Source: Caryophanales bacterium UBA4856
GTDB lineage: Bacteria; Bacillota_I; Bacilli_A; RFN20; CAG-288
Length of the DNA: 5,435 nucleotides
Assembly: GCA_002399765.1 (NCBI GenBank)
Contig: DHEG01000009.1
Coordinates: 8,622-14,056 of the forward strand
Reading direction: 5' to 3'
The number at the start of each line of letters is the position of its first letter. Position 1 is the first letter of the stretch. The translations under genes and the position numbers were made by a program. Shown one piece after another: positions 1 through 5,435 of the stretch. Below the pieces are notes generated by a model. It did not search any database. It saw only the letters and a list, made by a program, of their open reading frames with translations, and was not told the DNA's origin.

Positions 1-711
1 TTCAACAAGAAGAAGGCAACCAAGGGAAAAGAGGCCAAAGCGGTCGCCTTCGATGGCTTGACGACAGGCGAAAGCAAAAAGGAGCCCGAGGAAGAGAGCA
101 TCGAGGCCGCAAAGCCAGCTGCGCCAAAAGAGACTTCGGTGGTTGAAAGCCGACCGACTCCAGTCGGAAAAGAAGCGGTCGTTTCAAACGAGCCGGTCGC
201 AACACCCGTGGAAGAGAAGGCTGACGAAGACGAGGGCGAAGGTGCAGATGCGAAATCCGGCTTTGCCCGTCTCAACTACAGCTTCAAAGCACGCCAAATG
301 ATGGCGCCTAAAGAATCACAGCAACGCCTGAGCGCGATAATCAATTATTTCCTGAGCTTTGCCGACGTAAGGAAATCCGATTCCTGGTCAAGGGTCAGTT
401 TCACCTACAAGGGCAAGAGGGTCGCCTGCCTCAGAATCAGGGGCAAGACCATAAGGGTCTATTTCGCCCTCGACCCCAAAACCCTGGATGAGAAATACAA
501 CATCGTGGACGTAAGGGGGAAAGCCCAATACAGCGATACCCCCTCACTTCTTTTCGTTCATGGTAGCCGGGGTATCGCCTATGTCAGGCAACTGGCCGAC
601 AGCCTCTTCAAAGGCCTTGGCGCCGTCAAGGGGAACGTGCCTGAAATCGACTATACCTTGCCGGAGTCGACCAAGGAAGAGTTGCTTAAGGAAGGCCTGA
701 TAAAGGGCTGA
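1..711 (+). CDS. Conserved protein of unknown function, 5'-truncated; acidic disordered N-terminal part plus one C-terminal conserved domain
   Basis: The reading frame is open from base 1 to the TGA at 709-711, giving 236 codons, so the gene begins upstream. A TTG at 58 could act as a start, but no good Shine-Dalgarno motif precedes it and coding-like lysine-rich sequence continues above it. Residues 1 to about 88 are low-complexity and highly charged, rich in Lys, Glu, Ala and Pro, with an acidic run near 72-82; they look disordered. Residues about 90-205 form a compact domain: an Arg/Phe-rich segment (LNYSFKARQ), a helix with SAIINYFLSF, then WSRVSFTYKGKRVACLRIRGKTI-like strands (core RIRGK), YFALDP, and a YSDTPSLLF segment before a C-terminal helix. 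I recall similar domains (pattern Sw..e.f, vRGKtl.lYfALdP, Y.dtP) in uncharacterised Firmicutes proteins, without known function. No catalytic motif or membrane segment is visible. It converges with the metal transporter gene. Reality of the gene is near certain; its role is unknown. Confidence 0.85.
   Translation, partial: FNKKKATKGKEAKAVAFDGLTTGESKKEPEEESIEAAKPAAPKETSVVESRPTPVGKEAVVSNEPVATPVEEKADEDEGEGADAKSGFARLNYSFKARQMMAPKESQQRLSAIINYFLSFADVRKSDSWSRVSFTYKGKRVACLRIRGKTIRVYFALDPKTLDEKYNIVDVRGKAQYSDTPSLLFVHGSRGIAYVRQLADSLFKGLGAVKGNVPEIDYTLPESTKEELLKEGLIKG
533..578. repeat. Perfect 10-bp inverted repeat inside the first gene
   Basis: GCGATACCCC at 533-542 is the exact reverse complement of GGGGTATCGC at 569-578, with 26 bases between the arms. 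It lies wholly in coding sequence, over the codons of the YSDTPSLLFVHGSRGIAY region. The arms could form a GC-rich hairpin in either transcript. No T-run follows either arm, so it does not look like an intrinsic terminator. It may be chance. Confidence 0.5.
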
Positions 712-716
712 GTTTC

Positions 717-2015
717 TCACACCTTGTCGCGATCGTTCAGCATCAAGAGCAGATCGGCCGTCCTATCGTCGATGTCGATGTCGAAAGTCAAAGTGTCATT
801 GGTGAAGGACTTGACCAAGTCCTCCACCTTTTCTATTACCTGACGATCCTTGGGCAATAAGTCATAAGGCAAGACCAGATCGAACACCAGCATCTTCTCG
901 TGGGCATTCTCCAGGTTGTCCATGATCCTGAAATCGTTGACGGCGATGTCGGGATCGACCTCGTTTGCGGCCTCAAGCACATAGGAGCGATAGCGCGAAG
1001 TCTCCGGATCGCCGATCTTTATGGGATCGATATGGATGAAGGTCCTTATCCCGGTCCTGTTCTCGACATCCTTTTCTATGAAGTCCATCTCGTCTCTCAA
1101 CACCATTATCGGGGTGGCGCTATCCACCTCGGCATGGACATAGGCGTGGACCTCGTTATGACCATAGCTATGCATCTCCAGGTCATGGATGGACAAAATG
1201 GCTGGATAGGATTTTATGATATCGGAGAACAGCTTGACCGTGGTCAAGGGCGGGGTCTTGCCCATTATGGCCGAGGAAGCCTCGTTCAAGATCGAGACGC
1301 CAGAGAGCATTACGAACGCGCTTACCACTATGGCCGCAATGGGATCGACGTTGAAGTTGAGCGGATAGCTTATGAGCAATGACAGGGCGATGAGGGCCGA
1401 GACCAGGGAATCGTTGCGGGCATCCTTGCCAGTCGAGACCATGGTCATGGAAGAAGTCTTCCGCCCCAATCCAACCATCAATTTGTACTGGGAGAACTTG
1501 ACCAAGGCCGAAACGCACATCACCACGAAGGAGATGTAGAAGGCCGGCTCCGCATATGAATAGAACGTGGTTTGCCAAGCGCTGTTGTCAATCATCTCCT
1601 GAGCGGTGTCTATCACCTGCTGAGCGGAGAAGAAGATCACCAGCAAGGCGATTACCAATGAGGCGACGTATTCGAAGCGAGCCGAACCATAAGGATGCTT
1701 GGCCGAGGCGGGTCGGGAGGCGATGAAGACCGAGACCAAGGCGATGGCACACATCCCGATGTCGGAGGCATTGTTCACCGAGTCGGCCAAAAGGGTCCCA
1801 AGGCTGAACACAACGGCGCAAAACACCTTGGCCGCAAAGAGGATTATGTTGGTCAGAAGGCCATATATCGAGCCTAGATAGCCATATTTCCTTCTCACCA
1901 TCGGATTTTCTATTTCGGTGTAGTCGGGGACGAAAATCCGCAACATGAATTCGGCGAAATGGTTCTTTCGTGTTATCCTTAGTCCTCTTTGACTACTGCC
2001 ACCAACGTCATTCAT
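717..2015 (-). CDS. Cation diffusion facilitator (CDF) family metal exporter, probably Mn(II)-selective
   Basis: CDF proteins are inner-membrane homodimers that export divalent metals in exchange for protons. Numbering from the ATG at 2015 (432 residues), I see about six hydrophobic segments near 46-71, 75-98, 115-133, 155-175, 201-217 and 223-242. The second carries D78-S-V-N81-N-A-S-D85 and the fifth D198-A-R-N-D202. The family's HPYG motif is at 107-110 with GSARFE after it. The four-ligand site therefore reads N81/D85 plus D198/D202 instead of the His-containing site of zinc CDFs; Asn/Asp-Asp-Asp sets are known in Mn exporters such as pneumococcal MntE, so manganese is inferred. A first cytoplasmic domain (about 257-332) contains HDLEMHSYGHNEVHAYVHAE; a second stretch (about 339-417) resembles another alpha/beta domain, making the protein longer than the usual roughly 300 residues. 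The stop is TGA at 717-719. The start is uncertain: the frame extends to a TTG at 2114, and another ATG lies at 1946. I chose 2015 for its GGAGGA. Confidence 0.88.
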   Translation of the reverse strand: MNDVGGSSQRGLRITRKNHFAEFMLRIFVPDYTEIENPMVRRKYGYLGSIYGLLTNIILFAAKVFCAVVFSLGTLLADSVNNASDIGMCAIALVSVFIASRPASAKHPYGSARFEYVASLVIALLVIFFSAQQVIDTAQEMIDNSAWQTTFYSYAEPAFYISFVVMCVSALVKFSQYKLMVGLGRKTSSMTMVSTGKDARNDSLVSALIALSLLISYPLNFNVDPIAAIVVSAFVMLSGVSILNEASSAIMGKTPPLTTVKLFSDIIKSYPAILSIHDLEMHSYGHNEVHAYVHAEVDSATPIMVLRDEMDFIEKDVENRTGIRTFIHIDPIKIGDPETSRYRSYVLEAANEVDPDIAVNDFRIMDNLENAHEKMLVFDLVLPYDLLPKDRQVIEKVEDLVKSFTNDTLTFDIDIDDRTADLLLMLNDRDKV

Positions 2016-2027
2016 CGCCGAAGAAAA

Positions 2028-2033
2028 TCCTCC
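2028..2033 (-). promoter_or_regulatory. Ribosome binding site for the CDF transporter gene
   Basis: The minus strand reads GGAGGA here, 12 bases ahead of the ATG at 2013-2015. The spacing is longer than ideal, but neither the upstream TTG at 2114 nor the downstream ATG at 1946 has a comparable motif at a useful distance. The sequence between 2041 and 2114 is also AT-rich (about 37% GC), unlike the coding DNA. This is the main argument for placing the start at 2015. Confidence 0.5.
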
Positions 2034-2095
2034 GCATTCACTAACAATGATACTATTACTTGTCTCATAATCATTGCTTTTGACCAAGATGGGGC

Positions 2096-2106
2096 TTTGC
2101 TGCAAA
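2096..2106. promoter_or_regulatory. Short palindrome TTTGC-T-GCAAA, possible operator
   Basis: A perfect 5+1+5 dyad sits where the -35 element of the pth promoter would be expected, centred 24 bases upstream of the TATAAT box. A second, imperfect dyad (GAGCAAG gt CTTGTTC, 2109-2124, one wobble pair) lies directly between it and TATAAT. Either could bind a dimeric regulator of pth or of the divergent CDF gene, but short dyads arise readily by chance. Confidence 0.2.
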
Positions 2107-2124
2107 CTGAGCAAGGTCTTGTTC

Positions 2125-2130
2125 TATAAT
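2125..2130 (+). promoter_or_regulatory. Probable -10 box of the pth-mfd promoter
   Basis: TATAAT matches the sigma-70/sigma-A -10 consensus exactly. It would place transcription start near 2137, leaving a leader of roughly 23 bases that just includes the pth ribosome binding site. No good TTGACA-like -35 hexamer occurs 16-18 bases upstream (GCAAAC at 17), so the promoter may be weak or depend on an activator. Confidence 0.5.
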
Positions 2131-2146
2131 CCAATAGCGACTTTCT

Positions 2147-2151
2147 AAGGA
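2147..2151 (+). promoter_or_regulatory. Ribosome binding site for pth
   Basis: AAGGA lies 8 bases upstream of the ATG at 2160-2162, at normal spacing. It fixes this start, which also gives the canonical Pth N-terminus (MKLIAGLGN). Confidence 0.7.
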
Positions 2152-2159
2152 CTTAAAAG

Positions 2160-2762
2160 ATGAAACTTATAGCAGGTTTGGGAAACTATGGGGCGGAGTA
2201 TGAGGGGACCCGCCACAACATGGGTTTCGAGGTCGTAGAGGAATTAGCCAAGGACTTGGACCTACAATTCGACAGGAACGATTTCAAGGGCGCATTCTGT
2301 AAGGGTCAGGCCTATGGCCAGGACGTTATATTGCTTAAGCCTTTGACCTATATGAACCTTTCGGGCCAAAGCGTCGCCCCTATCATGAAGTTCTACAAGA
2401 TCCCCATCGCCGATCTGATTGTGATTTGCGATGACTTGGCCATAAAGCCGGGCACCTGGCGAGCCCGTTCCAAAGGCTCTTCCGGCGGGCAAAAAGGCTT
2501 GCAGAACATAATAGACCTGTTGGGAACCGAGGATTTCAAGAGGATAAGGATAGGTACGGGTGAGCCCGCCCACGGGAAGAGCGAAGTGGTCGACTATGTC
2601 TTGGGCAAGCCCTCTAACGATGACCGCCGATTCATAGACAAGGCCCAAGACGAGGCGGTGAAGTTCCTCCACATCTTCATAAGGGACGGCTATCAGAAGG
2701 CGATGGATGCCATAAGTACGGGAATCATCAAGGAGGACGTCAGACAAGTAGATGCCAAATAG
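2160..2762 (+). CDS. pth: Peptidyl-tRNA hydrolase (bacterial Pth family)
   Basis: Pth is a cytoplasmic monomer that cleaves the ester bond of peptidyl-tRNAs released prematurely from ribosomes, freeing tRNA; it is normally essential. The 200-residue product matches the usual length (about 190-200). N9 in GLGN, H19 in TRHN (catalytic base, equivalent to E. coli H20), M65-N66 in YMNLSG (E. coli N68), and D91 in CDDL (E. coli D93) are all present, followed by RIRIGTGEP and the DYVLGKP motif at 145-151. Two positions are unusual: the proline in GLGNPG is tyrosine (Y10), and the GGHNG loop reads GGQKG, so E. coli H113-N114 are Q111-K112. The family assignment is still secure. Expression is probably from the TATAAT box at 2125. 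The last 11 bases overlap the start of mfd, an arrangement consistent with a co-transcribed, translationally coupled pair; the pth-mfd order is common in Bacillota. Confidence 0.96.
   Translation: MKLIAGLGNYGAEYEGTRHNMGFEVVEELAKDLDLQFDRNDFKGAFCKGQAYGQDVILLKPLTYMNLSGQSVAPIMKFYKIPIADLIVICDDLAIKPGTWRARSKGSSGGQKGLQNIIDLLGTEDFKRIRIGTGEPAHGKSEVVDYVLGKPSNDDRRFIDKAQDEAVKFLHIFIRDGYQKAMDAISTGIIKEDVRQVDAK
2730..2736 (+). promoter_or_regulatory. Putative Shine-Dalgarno motif for mfd inside pth
   Basis: AAGGAGG is a perfect anti-16S match, but ends 15 bases ahead of the mfd ATG at 2752, further than the usual 5-9. A TAG stop in the mfd frame at 2749-2751 rules out any start upstream of 2752. Later in-frame starts (for example TTG at 2773) are even further away. 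Coupling to termination of pth at 2760-2762 could offset the poor spacing. Confidence 0.5.
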
Positions 2763-5435
2763 CGTTCTAAACTTGCTAGAGCCGTATCTTGAAGACTCCG
2801 ACGTTACCAAGGGTCTTGAAAAGGGGAAGGATGTACTGGTCTCATCCCTCCAATCTTTGGCGTTGCACATTGCCGTATTGAAGGACAAGGGGCCTTTGCG
2901 CATCGCCTTGGGCTTCCCTACCCTTTACGAGCTTCAGCGCTTCACCGACTATCTTTCCGACCTTCTTGCTGACGATGACGTCTATATCTTCCCCAAGGAT
3001 GAGATATTGCGTCTTGGCACCGCCTCTGCCTCCAAGGAAATGGAGAAGGAGCGGCTTAGGACCTTGGCGGCCTTATCGCTGGGAAAGCCGGGCATATACC
3101 TTTTCAACTCGGTCGCGGCCTTGGAACTGATGTCGCCATTGGAGGAGTTCGGCAAGGTCTGCTTCACGATCCACAAGGGTGACAAGATAGATCGCGACCA
3201 GCTGTTGGAAAGACTGGCGAAAGCCGGCTACCAAAGGGTCGACTGGGTCACGGGAGCCTTTGAGTTTGCCACGCGTGGCTCCATCGTCGATGTCTTCGCC
3301 CCGCAGGAGGAACTGCCATACCGGTTCGAGTTCGACGATGAGAAGATCGATGACGTAAGGCTATTCAGCCCCGACACCGAGGAAAAGACCAAGGAGATAG
3401 ACTCGGCCTTGATCCTCCCCGCTTCCGAAAGGCCCTTGAGCAAAGAGCAAATAGAAGCGGGGAAGAAGAACCTGCTTGGCGAATTGGCAAAGCTAAAGGC
3501 CAATGGCGCCTTCCCTATCGCCAACGTAAACGACAAAGAGACCGACATAAATACCTCGCTAGCCGAAATAGCGCAAACCCAGAACGTCTCCGAGTCAGAC
3601 GAGCGCTATTTCTCCTTCTTCCCCGGAGCGAAAGTCACCATCGACGACTATCTTGGCAACATTGACACCTACCTGGTGGAACCCAGTTCCTATGAAGAGA
3701 CCCAAGCCAGCATGAAAAGCGATGAAAGGGTCTATTTCAAGGGCTTGGAGGAGAAGGGCTCGGCCTTGCCGGGCGAGACGATCTATGCCGAGCCAAACGC
3801 CATACTCTTGCATAAGCGCTTCCTAAAGGCAGAAGTTAATTCGGTTCAGGCCGAAGATGGCATCTCAGACATTCCTGTAGTAAACCGTTCGATGAATGAA
3901 TCTTACCAACTTTTCCATGATGAGATGGAAGGCAAGCGCAAGGTCTATGCGATACTGGAGAAGAATTCCATACCGACCTTCACCGATTACCTCTCTTCCG
4001 TGGCTTTGGGCTATGCCATATATCCAGACCAATCCCACCAGATAACCATAATCCCCGGCTCCTTGACGAAGGGATTCAGGATCGGGGACAAGGCTTCCTT
4101 CGTAAGTTCGGAGGAAATATTCGGCATCGCCCTCCGTCGCTCGCGTTTCCTGACCCGCTACAAGGACTTCCAACCCATCAAGAAGTATTCGGACCTTAAG
4201 CCTGGCGACTACGTCGTGCACGAAGACAACGGCATTGGCGTCTACGAGGGCATGGAAGTAATGGATGGCTTGGATTACCTGAAGATCAAGTACGCCAAGG
4301 GTGCCACGCTCTATGTCCCCGTCTTCCAATTCGGGAAGATAAGGAAATATGCCGGATCCGAGGCCGCCAAGCCTTCCTTGGACGTAATCGGTGGCTCCAC
4401 TTGGGCCAGACGGAAGGCCAAGATAAAGTCGCGGATGTCGTTTCTGGCCGACAGGTTGCTTGACATCTACGCCGAACGGGCTTCGGCCCCTGGCATTTCC
4501 TTCCCCGAGGACCGGGCGGTGGAAGGTGAATTCGCCAAGCGCTTCCCCTACCCTTTGACCGGTTCCCAGATCTCGGCCTGGGATGCCATTTCCAAGGACA
4601 TGGCCGCCCCCCATCCCATGGACCGGCTCATCGCCGGAGACGTGGGCTTTGGGAAGACCGAGGTGGCTTTCAAGGCCATATTCAGGGCTATCGAGAACGG
4701 TTATCAGACCGCCTTGCTTTGCCCTACCACCGTATTGGCCAGACAGCATTTCGAAGTGGCCGTCCAAAGGTTCAAGGGCTTTGGCGTAAAGATCGGCCTC
4801 CTTTGCCGCTTCGGGAGCGAGAAGGAAATAGCCGAGACCCTCGCGGACATCGCAAGCGGGAAAATCGATTTGGTCATTGGCACTCACCGCTTGCTAAGCC
4901 AAGATGTCAAGTTCAAAAAGCTTGGATTTTTGGCTGTGGATGAGGAACAGCGGTTCGGCGTGGCGCAGAAGGAGAGGATCAAGGAAATCTCCAAGAACAT
5001 CGATGTCCTTTCCCTTTCCGCCACCCCCATTCCCCGCACCTTGCAGATGTCTTTGCTCACCATAAGACCGATGTCCACCTTGACCGAGCCTCCCTCAAAC
5101 AGGTTGCCAGTCAAGACCTATGTCGTACAGGAGAACAATGGTCTAGTCAAGGAAGTCATCGCCAGGGAATTGGCCAGACATGGCCAGGTCTATTTCCTCC
5201 ATAACCGCATCGATACCATCTATCGGAAGGCCGGCGAACTCAAGAAGATGTTCCCCGATGCCAACATCGGCATCGCCCACGGCAAGATGAATCCCGACCA
5301 ACTATCCGACGTCATGAACGACTTCTACGATGGGACCATCAACATCTTGGTCTGCACTTCGATAATAGAGTCCGGCTTGGACATCCCTAACGTAAACACC
5401 ATCATCGTGGAGGATGCCCAAAACTTCGGCCTTTC
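2752..5435 (+). CDS. mfd: Transcription-repair coupling factor Mfd, 3'-truncated by window end
   Basis: Mfd is a DNA translocase that pushes RNA polymerase off lesions and recruits UvrA for nucleotide excision repair. The window holds 894 codons of a protein usually about 1150 long. An in-frame TAG at 2749-2751 directly precedes the ATG, fixing the start. Residues 1 to about 330 form the UvrB-like module, with no Walker A motif (as in Mfd, unlike UvrB) and the RGSIVDVF element at 175-182. The RNA polymerase interaction domain starts near L482 (LKPGDYVVHEDNGIG) and ends before W551. The RecG-like motor follows: Q motif T603-G-S-Q606, Walker A GDVGFGKT at 629-636 (K635), PTT at 658-660, GTH at 710-712, the DEEQ box at 730-733, SAT at 756-758, and TSIIESGLD at 869-877. 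Motif VI (QLRGRVGR region) and the C-terminal regulatory domain lie beyond the window. All motor residues seen are intact; only the Q motif deviates slightly, having GS where PD or similar is usual. Probably co-transcribed with pth. Confidence 0.97.
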   Translation, partial: MPNSVLNLLEPYLEDSDVTKGLEKGKDVLVSSLQSLALHIAVLKDKGPLRIALGFPTLYELQRFTDYLSDLLADDDVYIFPKDEILRLGTASASKEMEKERLRTLAALSLGKPGIYLFNSVAALELMSPLEEFGKVCFTIHKGDKIDRDQLLERLAKAGYQRVDWVTGAFEFATRGSIVDVFAPQEELPYRFEFDDEKIDDVRLFSPDTEEKTKEIDSALILPASERPLSKEQIEAGKKNLLGELAKLKANGAFPIANVNDKETDINTSLAEIAQTQNVSESDERYFSFFPGAKVTIDDYLGNIDTYLVEPSSYEETQASMKSDERVYFKGLEEKGSALPGETIYAEPNAILLHKRFLKAEVNSVQAEDGISDIPVVNRSMNESYQLFHDEMEGKRKVYAILEKNSIPTFTDYLSSVALGYAIYPDQSHQITIIPGSLTKGFRIGDKASFVSSEEIFGIALRRSRFLTRYKDFQPIKKYSDLKPGDYVVHEDNGIGVYEGMEVMDGLDYLKIKYAKGATLYVPVFQFGKIRKYAGSEAAKPSLDVIGGSTWARRKAKIKSRMSFLADRLLDIYAERASAPGISFPEDRAVEGEFAKRFPYPLTGSQISAWDAISKDMAAPHPMDRLIAGDVGFGKTEVAFKAIFRAIENGYQTALLCPTTVLARQHFEVAVQRFKGFGVKIGLLCRFGSEKEIAETLADIASGKIDLVIGTHRLLSQDVKFKKLGFLAVDEEQRFGVAQKERIKEISKNIDVLSLSATPIPRTLQMSLLTIRPMSTLTEPPSNRLPVKTYVVQENNGLVKEVIARELARHGQVYFLHNRIDTIYRKAGELKKMFPDANIGIAHGKMNPDQLSDVMNDFYDGTINILVCTSIIESGLDIPNVNTIIVEDAQNFGL

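Larger units (their letters stand above)
2016..2159. other. AT-rich divergent intergenic region between the CDF gene and pth
   Basis: By my count 2041-2160 is about 37% GC, against about 62% in a sampled stretch of mfd. It must carry the promoters of both divergent genes. On the plus strand there is a TATAAT box and a Shine-Dalgarno motif for pth. On the minus strand I found the GGAGGA of the CDF gene but no -35/-10 pair with normal spacing. I see no tRNA and no yybP-ykoY-type manganese riboswitch signature here. Confidence 0.6.

Noticed and set aside
1..711. Use of a recoded genetic code (TGA as tryptophan) given possible Mollicutes-like affinity
   Set aside because: TGA ends the first gene and the CDF gene at sensible protein ends, and all tryptophans I read in Pth, Mfd and CDF are TGG.
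690..720. An intrinsic terminator between the convergent genes
   Set aside because: The only stems are a 3-bp GCC/GGC pair and the 4-bp TGAG/CTCA pair, with no T-run on either strand.
900..1578. Open frames of 160 and 131 codons overlapping the CDF gene on both strands
   Set aside because: Both overlap the conserved cytoplasmic and membrane parts of the CDF protein in other frames, and their products look like compositional by-products rich in Gly, His and Asp.
2016..2159. A manganese (yybP-ykoY) riboswitch upstream of the CDF gene
   Set aside because: Considered because the exporter is predicted to handle Mn. The minus-strand leader lacks the conserved GGGGAGUA-type core, and there are too few bases and no clear paired stems.
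2557..2568. Small hairpin CGGG-TGAG-CCCG inside pth
   Set aside because: It has only four pairs, lies in conserved coding sequence (RIGTGEP region), and is well within chance.
2262..2903. A 213-codon open frame on the minus strand opposite pth and the start of mfd
   Set aside because: The plus-strand genes here are clearly conserved, and the antisense product shows no family pattern. It is a shadow frame.
3865..4887. A 340-codon open frame on the minus strand opposite mfd
   Set aside because: It lies entirely antisense to the conserved RNA polymerase interaction domain and motor of Mfd. Its translation has no recognisable motif and it lacks a Shine-Dalgarno start; long antisense frames are expected opposite GC-rich codons.

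Overview
The window looks like an ordinary chromosomal housekeeping stretch of a bacterium, most likely a Bacillota lineage (Bacilli/Erysipelotrichia-like). The basis is the pth-mfd gene pair typical of that phylum, a first gene whose domain I recall mainly from Firmicutes and relatives, and strong purine-rich Shine-Dalgarno motifs. The DNA is of moderate GC: coding DNA near 50-60% where I counted, and the intergenic 2041-2160 about 37%. TGA ends two of the genes and every tryptophan I read is TGG, so the standard bacterial code applies, not the Mollicutes code. The taxonomic assignment is inference.

Layout: (1) 1-711, plus strand: the 3' part of a gene of unknown function, with a charged, disordered, acidic N-terminal stretch followed by one conserved C-terminal domain. 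(2) 717-2015, minus strand: a cation diffusion facilitator (CDF) metal exporter, probably for manganese. It converges on the first gene with only 5 bases between the two stop codons. (3) 2016-2159: an AT-rich divergent intergenic region with a TATAAT box, two small dyads and the pth ribosome binding site. (4) 2160-2762, plus: pth, peptidyl-tRNA hydrolase, with unusual substitutions at conserved positions. (5) 2752-5435, plus: the first 894 codons of mfd, the transcription-repair coupling factor. It overlaps the end of pth by 11 bases and runs off the window before helicase motif VI and the C-terminal regulatory domain.

How the genes work together: pth and mfd form a translationally linked pair, probably transcribed from the promoter just upstream of pth. 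Pth recycles peptidyl-tRNAs dropped by ribosomes, and Mfd removes RNA polymerases stalled at DNA lesions and recruits UvrA. The CDF transporter is transcribed divergently and is functionally separate.

I see no mobile element, CRISPR array, RNA gene, prophage or defence system, and nothing that supports a wholly new system. The points most worth checking are the altered Pth active-site residues, the N/D-D/D metal site and doubled cytoplasmic tail of the CDF protein, the unknown conserved domain of the first gene, and a perfect 10-bp inverted repeat within that gene.
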